From Betaproteobacteria bacterium (GTDB lineage Bacteria > Pseudomonadota > Gammaproteobacteria > Burkholderiales > Rhodocyclaceae), in NCBI GenBank assembly GCA_016194935.1, contig JACQAO010000073.1:1-42426 (forward strand): a stretch of 42,426 nucleotides of DNA. Reading direction: 5' to 3'. Positions 30,189 to 40,416 of the stretch are shown here, piece after piece. Position 1 is the stretch's first letter; every line of letters starts with the position of its first letter. A program made the translations under genes and the position numbers. The notes beneath the pieces were generated by a model. That model saw only the letters and a list, made by a program, of their open reading frames with translations. It ran no database searches and was not told the origin of the DNA.

Positions 30189-32997
30189 AAGATCGCTCCT
30201 CGCCGCTGCCGAACAAATTGGCGCAGCAACGCCCGCACAATTCAGGATGCTCTTGATCCCTGCCGACATCCTCGCGCCAGTGCCAGCAGCGGGCGCATTT
30301 CGGATGCGCGCTGGGCGTGGCGATCACTGCCTCTGCGCCCGCATCGGCGGCTCTCGTCAACGTCGTTTTGGAGCAGATCAGCACAAAGCGCAGATCGTCT
30401 TCGAGGGAAGCCAGCAGTTCGTATTTCGCGCCGCTGGCGCGTATCTCGACTTCGGCTTGCAGCGAGGAACCAATCCTGCCGGCGGTGCGCAGTTCTTCCA
30501 GCACCTTGCTGGCCTCACCGCGCACTTCGCGCAGGTGTTGCCAACGCATCAGCAACGCCTCTTCATCGCCCTGCTCCGGCAATTTGTGCCAGGTGGTGAG
30601 CATTACGCTGTCCTGATTGCCCAGCACAGCCCAGATTTCCTCGGCGGTAAACGCCAGGATCGGCGCCATCAGGCGCGTCACGCTTTGCAGGATGTGCCAC
30701 AGCGCGCTCTGCGCAGAACGGCGTGCGGCTGAGCCGGCTGCCGAGGTGTACAGCCGGTCCTTGAGGATGTCGAGATAGAAGGCGCCGAGGTCTTCCGAGC
30801 AGAAATTCTGCAAGGCCTGCACGACTTTGTGAAATTCGTAGCGTCCATAATCGGCGTCGATCTGCGCTTGCAAACGACGGGTAAGCGCCAGCGCATAGCG
30901 GTCGATTTCCAGCCACTGCGCCACCGGCAGGCTATTCGACTGCGCATCGAAGTCGGCTGTATTCGCCAACAGGAAGCGCAGGGTGTTGCGGATACGGCGA
31001 TACGATTCGACCACGCGCTTGAGAATTTCTTCGGAGATCGACAGCTCGCCCGAAGTGTCGGTTGCCGCCAGCCACAAACGCAGAATTTCCACGCCCAGCC
31101 GGTCGCCGACTTCCTGCGGCTCGATGCCGTTGCCCAGCGACTTGCTCATTTTGCGGCCTTGCGCATCCACCGTGAAACCGTGCGTCAGTAACGCCTGGTA
31201 AGGCGGCTGCCCATCAATGGCGCAGCCGGTCAGCAGCGAGGAATGGAACCAGCCGCGATGCTGGTCGGAACCTTCCAGATAGAGATCGGCGTGCCGGCCG
31301 GAATCCGCCTCGGACTCCGGGTGCGAGCCGCGCAACACATGCCAGTGAGTGGTGCCGGAGTCGAACCAGACATCCAGCGTATCGCTGATTTTTTCATACT
31401 GCGCGGCTCCATGTTCACCTGTGCCGAGCAGCTCCTGCGCATCCAGCTTGAACCAAGCCTCGATTCCCTCGCGTTCGACGCGCTGCGCGACCAGCTCCAT
31501 CAATTCCGCCGTGCGCGGATGCAGTTCGCCCGTCGCCTTGTTCAGGAAAAATGGAATCGGTACGCCCCAACTGCGCTGGCGCGAGATGCACCAGTCGGGC
31601 CGGTTGGCGATCATGGCGTGCAGCCGCGCCTGGCCCCAGGCAGGATAAAAGGCGGTGTGGTCAATGCCCCGCAAAGCCAGTTCACGCAGGCTGGGCCGGC
31701 CTGCGTCACCATTGTCGGGGCGCAGATCCATGCCGATGAACCACTGCGCCGTGGCGCGATAAATCACCGGCGTCTTGTGCCGCCAGCAATGCATATAACT
31801 GTGGCTGATGGTTTCGCTGGAAAACAGCGCGCCGACCTCGGCGAGTTTGGCGATGATCGCCGGATTGGCTTTCCAGATATGCATGCCGCCGAAGAAGGGC
31901 AGCGCATCCGCATACACGCCGTTGCCCTGCACCGGACCGAGAATGTCGTCGACACTGAAACCGTTGCGGGTGCACGACAGAAAATCTTCGACGCCGTAAG
32001 CCGGCGCGGAATGCACGACGCCTGTGCCGGCGTCGAGGGCCACATAGTCGGCAACGAAGATCGGCGAGCGGCGTTGGTAAAACGGATGAAGGAATTCGAT
32101 GCGCTCCAACGCCGCGCCTTTCGCCGTGGCGAGCGTGCGGCCCTCCAGGCCGAAACGCTTGAGGCTGGCGTCAACCAGTTCGACGGCAAGCAACAGCAGA
32201 CCGCGCGGAGTTTCCACCAGCGCATAGTCGAAATCGGGATGAACGTTGAGCGCCTGGTTGGCGGGAATGGTCCACGGTGTGGTGGTCCAGATCACGGCAT
32301 AAGCAGTGGCCGGCAAAGCGGCGAGGCCAAAGGCCGCGGCGAGTTTTTCCGGCTCGGCGCAAACCAGCCCGGCATCAATCGCCGGACTCTGCTTGTCGGC
32401 ATATTCGACTTCGGCTTCGGCCAGCGCCGAACCGCAGTCGAAGCACCAGTTCACCGGCTTCAATCCCTTGAACACCCAGCCGCGCTTGACGATTTCCGCC
32501 AGCGCGCGGATTTCTCCGGCCTCGTTGGGAAAAGCCATGGTCAGGTAGGGATGCTCCCAATCGCCCAGCACGCCGAGGCGAATGAAGCCTTTCTTCTGGA
32601 TTTCGATCTGCTCGGCGGCATAGGCGCGGCAGAGTTCGCGCACTTTGCCGGCGGGCAGATTCTTGCCGTGCTGCATCTCGATCTTGTGCTCGATCGGCAG
32701 CCCGTGGCAATCCCAGCCCGGCACGTAGGGCGCGTCGAAACCCGCCAGGGTCTTGGAGCGAACGACGATGTCCTTGAGTATTTTGTTGACTGCATGACCA
32801 AGGTGGATGTCGCCGTTGGCATAAGGCGGACCGTCGTGCAGCACGAAACGCGGACGCCCTTTGGAGACCTCGCGTACGCGTTGATACAGGCGCCGCTGCC
32901 GCCAGTCCTCGACCCAGCCCGGTTCGCGCCTGGCAAGATCGCCGCGCATCGGGAAGGGTGTGTCGGGCATGTTCAGGGTTTTTCGGTAATCAGCCAT
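30181..32997 (-). CDS. ileS: Isoleucyl-tRNA synthetase
   Basis: The 938-residue class I enzyme has [19 protein letters not shown] (HIGH motif) near residue 60, the CP1 editing domain ([16 protein letters not shown]), the [12 protein letters not shown] loop near 610, and a C-terminal zinc-binding site [12 protein letters not shown] with CGRCCANLF. It charges tRNA-Ile and edits valine. The length is normal for proteobacterial IleS type 1. Its start overlaps the ribF stop by 8 bases and its end overlaps lspA. Confidence 0.98.
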   Translation of the reverse strand: MADYRKTLNMPDTPFPMRGDLARREPGWVEDWRQRRLYQRVREVSKGRPRFVLHDGPPYANGDIHLGHAVNKILKDIVVRSKTLAGFDAPYVPGWDCHGLPIEHKIEMQHGKNLPAGKVRELCRAYAAEQIEIQKKGFIRLGVLGDWEHPYLTMAFPNEAGEIRALAEIVKRGWVFKGLKPVNWCFDCGSALAEAEVEYADKQSPAIDAGLVCAEPEKLAAAFGLAALPATAYAVIWTTTPWTIPANQALNVHPDFDYALVETPRGLLLLAVELVDASLKRFGLEGRTLATAKGAALERIEFLHPFYQRRSPIFVADYVALDAGTGVVHSAPAYGVEDFLSCTRNGFSVDDILGPVQGNGVYADALPFFGGMHIWKANPAIIAKLAEVGALFSSETISHSYMHCWRHKTPVIYRATAQWFIGMDLRPDNGDAGRPSLRELALRGIDHTAFYPAWGQARLHAMIANRPDWCISRQRSWGVPIPFFLNKATGELHPRTAELMELVAQRVEREGIEAWFKLDAQELLGTGEHGAAQYEKISDTLDVWFDSGTTHWHVLRGSHPESEADSGRHADLYLEGSDQHRGWFHSSLLTGCAIDGQPPYQALLTHGFTVDAQGRKMSKSLGNGIEPQEVGDRLGVEILRLWLAATDTSGELSISEEILKRVVESYRRIRNTLRFLLANTADFDAQSNSLPVAQWLEIDRYALALTRRLQAQIDADYGRYEFHKVVQALQNFCSEDLGAFYLDILKDRLYTSAAGSAARRSAQSALWHILQSVTRLMAPILAFTAEEIWAVLGNQDSVMLTTWHKLPEQGDEEALLMRWQHLREVRGEASKVLEELRTAGRIGSSLQAEVEIRASGAKYELLASLEDDLRFVLICSKTTLTRAADAGAEAVIATPSAHPKCARCWHWREDVGRDQEHPELCGRCCANLFGSGEERSFA

Positions 32998-33925
32998 TTT
33001 TCATATTCAGGAAATAAGTTCGGGTGGCGGCGACATCCTTGGCAATCTGCGCCTTGAGCGCAACAAGACCGTCGAATTTAGCCTCGTCGCGCAATTTATG
33101 CAGAAAATTCACGGTGACGTGAGCACCGTAAATGCTGCTCTCGAAATCCAGCAGATGCACTTCCAATACCGGCTTCAGCCCTGCGCCCAGCGTGGGGCGC
33201 ACACCCAGGCTGGCTGCGCCTGGCAGCGGCTGCTCCGCGACGCCGGACAGCGTCACGGCAAAAATTCCTTCCAGCGGCAGGCGCTTGCGCTTGAGCTGCA
33301 CATTGGCTGTGGGAAAACCCAACTGACGCCCCACTTTCTCGCCATGCTCGATTCGCCCGGAGATGCTGTAAGGACGGCCCAGCAGGCGTGCCGCATGTTC
33401 CAGGTCGCCCGCCTCCAGGGCATCGCGCACGGCGGAACTGGAAACACGCTCGCCTTCCCAGTCTATTGCGTGCATAGCCTCAACGCCGAAACGATGTTCC
33501 TGTCCAGCCTGCTGCAGCATGGCGAAATCGCCACGGCGTCCCTTGCCGAAGTGAAAATCATCGCCAATGATGAGGTGACGGACAGACAACCCCCTGACTA
33601 AAATATCTTCGATAAAATTTTCCACGCTGAGCGTAGCCAGCCTGGCATTGAAGCGACACACATAGACCTGGGCGATACCGCAGTTTTCCAGCAGATTGAG
33701 TTTTTCACGCAGGCTGGTCAAGCGCGCCGGCGCTTGCTCGGGCGCAAAAAATTCACGCGGATGCGGCTCGAAAGTCAGCACGGCTGCCGGCAGGGCGACG
33801 CTGCGCGCATGCGCCGTCAACCGGTCGAGCAAAGCCCGGTGGCCGCGGTGCAGGCCATCGAAATTACCGATGGTGAGTACCGTGGACGTCGTCGCCTGAT
33901 CGGGGGTTCCGCGAAAAACCAACAT
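32990..33925 (-). CDS. ribF: Bifunctional riboflavin kinase/FAD synthetase RibF
   Basis: The 311-residue enzyme makes FMN then FAD. The N-terminal adenylyltransferase shows [16 protein letters not shown] and [19 protein letters not shown]; the C-terminal flavokinase begins [26 protein letters not shown] and contains [22 protein letters not shown]. The gene sits upstream of ileS, a common order in proteobacteria. The ATG at 33925 has family-typical sequence (MLVFRG). No irregularity. Confidence 0.97.
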   Translation of the reverse strand: MLVFRGTPDQATTSTVLTIGNFDGLHRGHRALLDRLTAHARSVALPAAVLTFEPHPREFFAPEQAPARLTSLREKLNLLENCGIAQVYVCRFNARLATLSVENFIEDILVRGLSVRHLIIGDDFHFGKGRRGDFAMLQQAGQEHRFGVEAMHAIDWEGERVSSSAVRDALEAGDLEHAARLLGRPYSISGRIEHGEKVGRQLGFPTANVQLKRKRLPLEGIFAVTLSGVAEQPLPGAASLGVRPTLGAGLKPVLEVHLLDFESSIYGAHVTVNFLHKLRDEAKFDGLVALKAQIAKDVAATRTYFLNMKNG

Positions 33926-34007
33926 TGCCGCTGCGTCTCTTTTCTCGCTGAAAAAGCGCGAATTATATCAGTCCGGCCCAGTTGGCTTCGGTTTGCCTTA
34001 GTTGACC

Positions 34008-35315
34008 TTAGTTGACTAAAGCCAGTCTGGATTTGGCGAGCGGTGGATTCTTGGCGAAGTAGCGCTTGATGCCGCGCAGGATGGCATCGGCAATTTTGTC
34101 CTGATATTCGTCGTCGACCAGCCTTTTTTCCTCTTCAGGATTGGAAATAAAAGCCGTCTCGACCAGGATCGACGGAATATCCGGCGCTTTCAGCACGGCA
34201 AAACCGGCCAGCTCGACCCGTCCCTTGTGCAGTGTATTGATGTTGCCGAGTTCGCCCAGCACCGCCTTGCCCAGCTTGAGGCTGTCGTTGTTGGTGGCGG
34301 TCTGGGAAAGATCGAGCAGGGTGCGCGCCAGATAAGTGTCCTTGACGCCGATGTTGACACCGCCGATCAGGTCGGAGGCGTTCTCGCGCTGCGCCATCCA
34401 GCGCGCTGCGGAAGACGAAGCGCCATGCTCCGACAGCACGAACACGCTGGAGCCGCGCGCCGTCGGCTGGATGAAGGCGTCGGCATGCACCGAGACGAAC
34501 AGATCGGCCTGCACCCGGCGCGCCTTGGCTACGCGCTGCCCCAGGGGAATGAAGTAATCGCCGTCGCGCGTCAACACCGAACGCATGTTTTCTTCCGCGT
34601 CAATCTTGGCTTTGAGCCGACGCGCAATCGAAAGCGTCACGTCTTTTTCATGGCTGCCGCCGCGCCCGACCGCGCCCGGATCTTCACCGCCGTGACCGGG
34701 ATCCAGAACGATGGTGACCATGCGCGCAATGGCGGGCTTGGCGGGGGTGGATTTGTCTTGCGCATCCAGCTTGTCCGCAGGTTTCAAGGGTGTCTCGCGG
34801 CTTTTTTCCAGCAGCGCCATCAGGGGGTCGGGCGGTTCGCTCGGATACAGGTCGACGACCAGCCGGTAACCGTATTCGCCCACCGGCTTCAACGTAAACA
34901 CCTGCGGCTTGACGGCGCCATGCTCGCCCTTGAGTTCGATCACCAGCCGCACCACGCCCGGTTTGTTGCGCCCCGCGCGGATCAGCTTGATATAGGGATC
35001 GGTCTCGGAGATTTTGCCGGGCAGGTTTTGCAACACCGAATTGAATTCGATGCCTTCCAGATCAAGCACCAGTCGCTCCGGATCCTTGACCAGCAGATAG
35101 TTGAATTTGAGCGGCTCATTGTGTTCCAGGGTGATGCGGGTGTAATCCCTGGAGGGCCAGACCCGCACTGCCAGCATGCTGGTTTGAGCGGGCGCTGTCG
35201 TCGTAGTCGCCGCCGCTCCACTGCGTGTGACGAGCAGCGTCAGCGTGGCGGCGGCGAGCTTGAGGGCGTCGCGCCGGGAATGCTGACGATACAGGAAATC
35301 CAATTTGTCAGGCAT
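34008..35315 (-). CDS. amiC: N-acetylmuramoyl-L-alanine amidase AmiC, Tat-exported
   Basis: The 435-residue product has a twin-arginine signal (SRRDALKLAAATLTLLV), an AMIN domain (about 45-160) that targets the septum, and an Amidase_3 domain with IVLDPGHGGEDPGAVG, HEKDVTLSIARRLK, SVHADAF and ILVETAFISNPEEE, whose His and Glu residues bind zinc. It cleaves the peptide from peptidoglycan during cell separation. Its start lies 76 bases inside the end of tsaE. Symbol by homology to E. coli AmiC. Confidence 0.94.
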   Translation of the reverse strand: MPDKLDFLYRQHSRRDALKLAAATLTLLVTRSGAAATTTTAPAQTSMLAVRVWPSRDYTRITLEHNEPLKFNYLLVKDPERLVLDLEGIEFNSVLQNLPGKISETDPYIKLIRAGRNKPGVVRLVIELKGEHGAVKPQVFTLKPVGEYGYRLVVDLYPSEPPDPLMALLEKSRETPLKPADKLDAQDKSTPAKPAIARMVTIVLDPGHGGEDPGAVGRGGSHEKDVTLSIARRLKAKIDAEENMRSVLTRDGDYFIPLGQRVAKARRVQADLFVSVHADAFIQPTARGSSVFVLSEHGASSSAARWMAQRENASDLIGGVNIGVKDTYLARTLLDLSQTATNNDSLKLGKAVLGELGNINTLHKGRVELAGFAVLKAPDIPSILVETAFISNPEEEKRLVDDEYQDKIADAILRGIKRYFAKNPPLAKSRLALVN

Positions 35316-35776
35316 TGCCGGCCCTTCTCGCTGCCGTACCGCAACCCGGCGCGCCGCCCGTCAGCAGCGACAGATAAACGCAAGTGCAGATCGGCAGGCG
35401 GCAGGTAGACACCGGCCTTCTCCGGCCATTCGACGAGGCAGTTGCCAGCGCCCTGAAAGTATTCGTCCAAGCCTGCATCAAGGAATTCTTCCGCTTGATC
35501 GAACCGATAAAAATCAAAGTGATACAAGTTTAATCCAGAAACAGCATAAAGTTCAACTAGTGTGTAGGTTGGGCTTTTTACCGTCCCTGCATAGCCCAGC
35601 GCCCGCAGCAGCCCACGCACCAGCGTGGTCTTGCCGGCGCCCAGATCGCCTTCGAGAAAGATGATCAGACCTTGCGCTGATTCGCGCACCAGCGCCTGCG
35701 CCAGGGCTGCGCCCAGGGCCAGGGTCGCCGCCTCGTCAGGCAGGAACAGGGTGGAGGCGTTATCATCGGAATCCAT
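35240..35776 (-). CDS. tsaE: tRNA threonylcarbamoyladenosine biosynthesis ATPase TsaE
   Basis: The 178-residue ATPase has the Walker A LEGDLGAGKTTLVRGLLRAL, SPTYTLVELY (switch I), and the HFDFYRF and LVEWPEKAG motifs. It works with TsaB and TsaD in making t6A37 on tRNAs. The ATG at 35776 (MDSDDNAST) is preferred; the open frame goes on upstream over the queG start. The C-terminus is about 20 residues longer than usual because the frame runs 76 bases into amiC. The queG gene begins only a few bases away on the other strand. Confidence 0.95.
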   Translation of the reverse strand: MDSDDNASTLFLPDEAATLALGAALAQALVRESAQGLIIFLEGDLGAGKTTLVRGLLRALGYAGTVKSPTYTLVELYAVSGLNLYHFDFYRFDQAEEFLDAGLDEYFQGAGNCLVEWPEKAGVYLPPADLHLRLSVAADGRRAGLRYGSEKGRQCLTNWISCIVSIPGATPSSSPPPR

Positions 35777-35779
35777 CCG

Positions 35780-36895
35780 ATGGTCGTGATCCGCATGCAT
35801 TCGAAACAATCTCCAGACTGGCAAGCGTTGGCCGTGAATATCAAAACCTGGGGCCGCGAACTCGGCTTCGCCGCCGTCGGCATCACCTCGGCGACCGATC
35901 TCGGCGCGGCGGAAGCCGGCCTGCTGGCCTGGCTGGCGGATGGTTTCCACGGCGAGATGGATTATATGGCACGCCACGGCGTCAAGCGCGCCCGGCCCAA
36001 TGAGTTGATACCCGGCGCCGTCAGCGTCATCTCGGCGCGTCTCGATTACTGGCCCTCAGCCACGAATGCCGCCAATGCTGCGGACAATCTCGCCGACGGC
36101 GAACGTGCCTATATTTCGCGCTATGCGCTGGGCCGCGACTACCACAAGCTGTTGCGCGCCAGGCTGCAAAAGCTGGTAGAGCGCATCGAGGCCGAAGTTG
36201 GCGATCTCGATCTTGCTGGCAACTTCGCCCACCGCGTGTTTACCGATTCGGCGCCGGTGCTGGAAGTTGCGCTGGCGGCAAACAGCGGGCTCGGCTGGCG
36301 CGGCAAGCACACTCTGCTGTTGTCACGCGAGGCAGGGTCGACGTTTTTTCTCGGCGAAATTTATTCCACGCTGCCACTGCCGCCCGATCCGCCGGCCAGC
36401 AATCACTGCGGCACCTGCACCGCCTGCATCAGCGCCTGCCCCACCGGCGCCATTGTTGCGCCCTACCGTCTCGATGCGCGGCGCTGCATCTCCTACCTGA
36501 CCATCGAGCTCAAAGGCAGTATCCCGCTGGCATTGCGCCCGCTGATCGGCAATCGCGTGTATGGCTGCGACGACTGTCAGTTGTGCTGTCCGTGGAACAA
36601 GGATGCGCCGACCACGCGCGAAGACGATTTCGCCGTGCGCCACGGCCTGGATCATGCGCGTCTGTCGCAATTGTTCGCCTGGAGTGCGGAAGAATTCAAG
36701 AAAAAAATGGCAGGCTCGGCGATCTACCGCATCGGCTACGAACGCTGGCTGAGAAACCTGGCGGTCGGTCTGGGCAATGCGCCAACCACACCGGAAGTCG
36801 TCGCCGCCCTAAGATCGCGTGAAGAAGATGTTTCAGTGCTGGTGCGCGAACATGTAGCCTGGGCTTTGACCAGGCACGGTATAACCAACGTCTAA
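35780..36895 (+). CDS. queG: Epoxyqueuosine reductase QueG
   Basis: The 371-residue cobalamin-dependent enzyme catalyses the last step of queuosine synthesis. It has the DUF1730 domain first and then a ferredoxin region, HCGTCTACISACPTGAI and YGCDDCQLCCPWNKDA, for two 4Fe-4S clusters, followed by a HEAT-like C-terminus with ALRSREEDVSVLVREHVAWAL. The start may be at 35780 or the ATG at 35795 (MHSKQSPDW). It diverges from tsaE with almost no space, so the two promoters must overlap coding sequence. Confidence 0.96.
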   Translation: MVVIRMHSKQSPDWQALAVNIKTWGRELGFAAVGITSATDLGAAEAGLLAWLADGFHGEMDYMARHGVKRARPNELIPGAVSVISARLDYWPSATNAANAADNLADGERAYISRYALGRDYHKLLRARLQKLVERIEAEVGDLDLAGNFAHRVFTDSAPVLEVALAANSGLGWRGKHTLLLSREAGSTFFLGEIYSTLPLPPDPPASNHCGTCTACISACPTGAIVAPYRLDARRCISYLTIELKGSIPLALRPLIGNRVYGCDDCQLCCPWNKDAPTTREDDFAVRHGLDHARLSQLFAWSAEEFKKKMAGSAIYRIGYERWLRNLAVGLGNAPTTPEVVAALRSREEDVSVLVREHVAWALTRHGITNV

Positions 36896-37749
36896 GCCCC
36901 GCTGGCCACCGGTCGCGCCGGATCGGCGCACCACTCGCTCCACGATCCGGCATACAGCCGCGAGCCATGCAGGCCGGCCAATTCCATCGCCAGCAGGTTA
37001 TGGCAGGCGCTCACGCCCGAGCCGCACTGTTGCACCACATTGCGCGCATCCTGCCCGCCCAGCAGCGCCTCGAACTGACCACGCAATTCGTGCGCCGGCC
37101 TGAAGTAACAGCCGTCGTCATCGAGATTGTCGAAGTAAAAACGGTTCATCGCGCCGGGTATATGGCCGCCGACCGGATCGAGCGTCTCGTTCTCGCCGCG
37201 GAAGCGTTCCGGGCTGCGTGCGTCGACGATCAGCATGCCGGGTTTACCCAGGTGCGCCAGCACATACGCCGCATCCACCGGCGCCACACCCGGAGCGACG
37301 GGCTGCGCTACAAATTGCGCCGGTGCAATCAGCGGCAGGCCCTCCTCCAGCGGCAGCTTGTGGCGCTTCCAGCCCGCCAGCCCGCCGTCGAGCAGCGCCA
37401 CCCGCGGATGCCCCAGCCAGCGCAGCAGCCACCACAAACGCGAGGCGAAAACACCGCCTTCGTTATCGTAGGCAACCACCTGGGTATCGGCGCCGACCCC
37501 GCATTGCGACAGCTTACGCGCCAGAACAACGGGATCGGGCAACGGATGCCGGCCGTTGCTGCCGTTGACAGGCCCGGACAAATCACGATCAAGATGGAGG
37601 AACTGGGCGCCGGGAATATGGCCCTGGGCATAGGCCTGCGCGCCGTATTCGGTCTGCTTGAGATCGTGGCGGCAATCAAAGACGCGCCACGACGGATCGG
37701 CGAGATGCGCTGCGACCTCGACCACATCCGCCAGAAATTTTGATGTCAT
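36892..37749 (-). CDS. 3-mercaptopyruvate/thiosulfate sulfurtransferase (SseA-like)
   Basis: The 285-residue protein has two rhodanese domains. The first lacks a catalytic cysteine. The second has QQCGSGVSACHN with the active cysteine near residue 242; the CGSGVSA loop is the 3-mercaptopyruvate type, similar to E. coli SseA CGSGVTA. Substrate therefore is probably mercaptopyruvate, though thiosulfate is possible. It starts at ATG 37749 (MTSKFLADVV); the GTG at 37758 is too near the AAGGA site. It overlaps queG by 4 bases at the stop codons. Confidence 0.9.
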   Translation of the reverse strand: MTSKFLADVVEVAAHLADPSWRVFDCRHDLKQTEYGAQAYAQGHIPGAQFLHLDRDLSGPVNGSNGRHPLPDPVVLARKLSQCGVGADTQVVAYDNEGGVFASRLWWLLRWLGHPRVALLDGGLAGWKRHKLPLEEGLPLIAPAQFVAQPVAPGVAPVDAAYVLAHLGKPGMLIVDARSPERFRGENETLDPVGGHIPGAMNRFYFDNLDDDGCYFRPAHELRGQFEALLGGQDARNVVQQCGSGVSACHNLLAMELAGLHGSRLYAGSWSEWCADPARPVASGA

Positions 37750-37754
37750 ACCGA

Positions 37755-38105
37755 TCACCGTCCTTCCGACAGCCAGGCGCGGGCCTCGGCCAGGTTGCCG
37801 AAAACACTCAAATCAGCATCGACGAAGGCATGCGACAGCCAGGCGCTCCAGGCAATCCACTGGCTCTCGGTCAACACCGCGATACGGCTGAAATCGTGCG
37901 GATGCTGGCGCGAGAATTTTATTTCCTCCCAAGCCACGTCGACCGTGAAGTCAGCCATTTGCCGCAGGTCGACGAGCAGACTGACCGGGCTTGCGTGTTG
38001 AATATCGTTGAGCACAGCTGCTTCGAATTCCTTGAAATCGGCCAGTGTGAACTCGCCGAAAACTGTGACGGAAACAAGATTGCCCTGGTGGTCGGTCGTG
38101 ATCAT
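37755..38105 (-). CDS. SpoIIAA-like (STAS/SEC14-type) protein
   Basis: The 116-residue product is a single small alpha/beta domain with GNLVSVTVFGEFTLADFKEFEAAV, VSLLVDLRQMADF, FSRIAVLTESQWIAWSAWL and FGNLAEARAWL. This is the SpoIIAA-like family (Pfam PF11964-type), relatives of STAS domains, of unknown role in most proteobacteria. There is no kinase or phosphatase gene beside it. It lies six bases before the SseA ATG in the same direction, so the two are likely co-transcribed. Confidence 0.85.
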   Translation of the reverse strand: MITTDHQGNLVSVTVFGEFTLADFKEFEAAVLNDIQHASPVSLLVDLRQMADFTVDVAWEEIKFSRQHPHDFSRIAVLTESQWIAWSAWLSHAFVDADLSVFGNLAEARAWLSEGR

Positions 38106-38138
38106 GGCGGTTCCTTTGTGGGCGGGGTTTCAAGTATA

Positions 38139-39008
38139 TCAATCCTGCTCGACCGGAGCGGCCCGTGAGAAAGCCGTGGCGAGTATGCCGCTGACGAGGA
38201 TCAGCCCGACGCCCAGCAGGGCCATCAAGGGCAGGCGTTCATTCCATAACAACATGCCGAACAGGCTGGAAAACACCACGGTGCTGTAGGCAAAACTGGC
38301 GGTAACCATGGTCTTGCCGTGTTTGTAGGCGCGTGTCATGCAGAGCTGGGCCAGCGCGCCGAAACCGCCAACGCCCAACAGCAGCCACCAGCCGCGCGCA
38401 TCGATGGCGTGCGGGAGTTGATCACTCCAGGCATTCGCCACAACCCAGGGCAGACCGCCGATGGCGGCGATCAAGGAAAAATAAAACACCGTGCGCCATT
38501 CCGGCTCGCCCAGTTCGCCGAGCTTGCGCACATTCAGGTAGGCGATGCTGGAAACCATGCCTGAGCCGAGTGCGAACAAGCCCCCTGCGGGTTGTTCGGA
38601 ATGCCAGCTCGGTCGCAGCAGCAATATGACACCGGCAAATCCCGCCGCCAGCGCGACAAACAGCAGCGGACGTATCCGCTCGCGCTGCCAGAAAGCCAGC
38701 AGCAGGGCCAGGAACAGCGGCGACGTATAGTTGAGCGTCACTGCCGTGGCCAACGGGATCAAACTGATGGCGTAGAAATACATCACCAGCGAGACGAAGC
38801 CGGCCAGGCCGCGCGTAACATGGGTGCGCCAGTGCCGGGTGGATAGCGTCAGTCCGGCGATGCGGACATAGCCGAAGATCAACAGCAAAGCGATGGCGCC
38901 GCGATAGAACACCAGCTCGGCGGCGGAGAACTGCACACTGCCCAGCTTCACGCACACGCCCATGCAGGCGAACAGCAGGCTCGCCGCAATCATCCACAAG
39001 GATTGCAT
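38139..39008 (-). CDS. EamA/DMT-superfamily transporter
   Basis: The 289-residue product has ten hydrophobic segments in two repeated EamA domains (first from MIAASLLFACMGVCVKLG, second from LFALGSGMVSSIAYLNVRKLG). The family exports amino acids, metabolites or drugs across the inner membrane; substrate unknown. Its ATG directly follows the stop of the Rieske oxygenase gene (TGAATG), suggesting a two-gene operon in which the transporter may handle a substrate or product of the oxygenase. That link is inference. Confidence 0.9.
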   Translation of the reverse strand: MQSLWMIAASLLFACMGVCVKLGSVQFSAAELVFYRGAIALLLIFGYVRIAGLTLSTRHWRTHVTRGLAGFVSLVMYFYAISLIPLATAVTLNYTSPLFLALLLAFWQRERIRPLLFVALAAGFAGVILLLRPSWHSEQPAGGLFALGSGMVSSIAYLNVRKLGELGEPEWRTVFYFSLIAAIGGLPWVVANAWSDQLPHAIDARGWWLLLGVGGFGALAQLCMTRAYKHGKTMVTASFAYSTVVFSSLFGMLLWNERLPLMALLGVGLILVSGILATAFSRAAPVEQD

Positions 39009-40133
39009 TCAGAAATTCGGCTCAATAATCCGTCGGTAAAATTCATGGAAGTGTTGCATGCCGTCTTCCATCGGCGACTGGTAGGGGCCGGCCTCGCTAC
39101 GACCTTGCTTCATCAGGGCATGACGGCCGCGATCCATGCGCTCGCCGATATCGTCGTCCTCAAGCGCGGTTTCCATGTAGGCAGCCTGCTCGGCTTCGAT
39201 GAACTCGCGCTCGAACAGGGCGATCTCCTCGGGATAGTAGAACTCGACGACGTTCAGCGTCCGGTTCACGTCCTGCGGGATCAGGGTGGACACCACCAGC
39301 ACATGCGGATACCACTCGACCATGATATTCGGATAGTAAGTAAGCCATACCGCACCTTGCCTGGGTTTCTCGCCCTGGCCGTAGTCGAGGATCGCCTTTT
39401 GCCAACGCGCGTAGGCCGGGGTGCCGGGCTTTTGCAACGACGTCACGCCCACCCGCTGCACCGAGTACCACTCGCCGAACTGCCAGGCCAGATCGTCGCA
39501 AGTGACGAAATTGCCGAGGCCCGAGTGGTAAGGCGCGACGTGATAGTCCTCCAGATAAACCTCGATGAAAGTCTTCCAGTTGTAGTTGCACTGATGCATC
39601 TCGACGCGGTCGAGCTTGTAGCCGGTGAAATCGAAGACGCCGTCGTCGGCCAGCCGCATCCCCGCCAGATCTGCCTGGGCCGAGCGCGGCCCCTTGAACA
39701 GCAAGCCGTTCCAGTTTTCCAGCGGCTGTTTTTCCAGATGCAGGCAGGGCTTGGCCGGAAAATGCGGCGCGCCGATCAGGCTGCCCTGCATGTCGTAAGT
39801 CCAGCGATGAATGGGGCAGACGATATTGCGGGCATTGCCGGCGCCCTGCAACATGATGGCCTGGCGATGACGGCAGACATTCGACAGCAACTCGATCTTG
39901 CCATCGTCCTCTTGCCGCACCAGCAGCTTGGCATGATCCAGCCATTCGAGACTGCGGTAATCATGTACTTCCGGCGCCATCAGCGCATGGCCAACATAGC
40001 CTGGGCCGGCATCGAAAAGCAATTGTTTCTCAAGCGCGAACAGCTTTTCGTCAAAGTACCAGGATACCGGCAGTTGCGTGGCGGCAGGCGCAAGACGCGC
40101 GGCCCCATTGACCAATTCGGCGATGTCGGACAT
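39009..40133 (-). CDS. Rieske non-haem iron oxygenase, alpha subunit-like
   Basis: The 374-residue protein has a Rieske domain with C87-R-H89 and C106-P-I-H109 for the 2Fe-2S centre, and a catalytic domain with EDYHVAPYHSGLGNF, the D/E-x2-H-x4-H iron site. It belongs to the aromatic-ring-hydroxylating oxygenase alpha family, closest in look to choline monooxygenase/GbcA-type single-component enzymes. No beta subunit, ferredoxin or reductase gene is nearby, so a distant reductase must supply electrons. ATG at 40133 (MSDIAELV) follows GGGAG closely. A TATAAT at 40167-40162 on the minus strand is the probable -10. Confidence 0.92.
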   Translation of the reverse strand: MSDIAELVNGAARLAPAATQLPVSWYFDEKLFALEKQLLFDAGPGYVGHALMAPEVHDYRSLEWLDHAKLLVRQEDDGKIELLSNVCRHRQAIMLQGAGNARNIVCPIHRWTYDMQGSLIGAPHFPAKPCLHLEKQPLENWNGLLFKGPRSAQADLAGMRLADDGVFDFTGYKLDRVEMHQCNYNWKTFIEVYLEDYHVAPYHSGLGNFVTCDDLAWQFGEWYSVQRVGVTSLQKPGTPAYARWQKAILDYGQGEKPRQGAVWLTYYPNIMVEWYPHVLVVSTLIPQDVNRTLNVVEFYYPEEIALFEREFIEAEQAAYMETALEDDDIGERMDRGRHALMKQGRSEAGPYQSPMEDGMQHFHEFYRRIIEPNF

Positions 40134-40416
40134 ATCTCCCAACCTCAAGACAGGACTTGGAATTATAGCCCACCGCAAGCGCCAGCCATTCGCGCATGTA
40201 ACTTGTGCATTGACGGCTGCACAAATAATCTAAGTCAGCGGCCTGTAGTTTAATCGCGCCCATGCTGGTTTGACTGTGCGGTACGTAATGCGCACAATAC
40301 CTATTTTCAACTTTAGCTGTGTGGCGCTCGATGCCGATTACGCGATGGGTTAAGTGACTTAGGGAATTTTCTGCCAGAGCAATCAAAAACACCACAAACT
40401 GTGGCGGGCATGCTGA
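40134..40416. other. Non-coding stretch between oxygenase gene and toxin-like fragment
   Basis: No credible gene is seen here. It carries the probable oxygenase promoter (TATAAT at 40167-40162, minus strand; -35 weak). From about 40220 onward the base composition becomes more AT-rich than in the housekeeping block, marking the border of the accessory right end. Confidence 0.5.

Noticed and set aside
31243..33057. A 604-codon plus-strand open frame opposite ileS
   Set aside because: It is antisense to ileS, has no recognisable domain and lacks a ribosome site.
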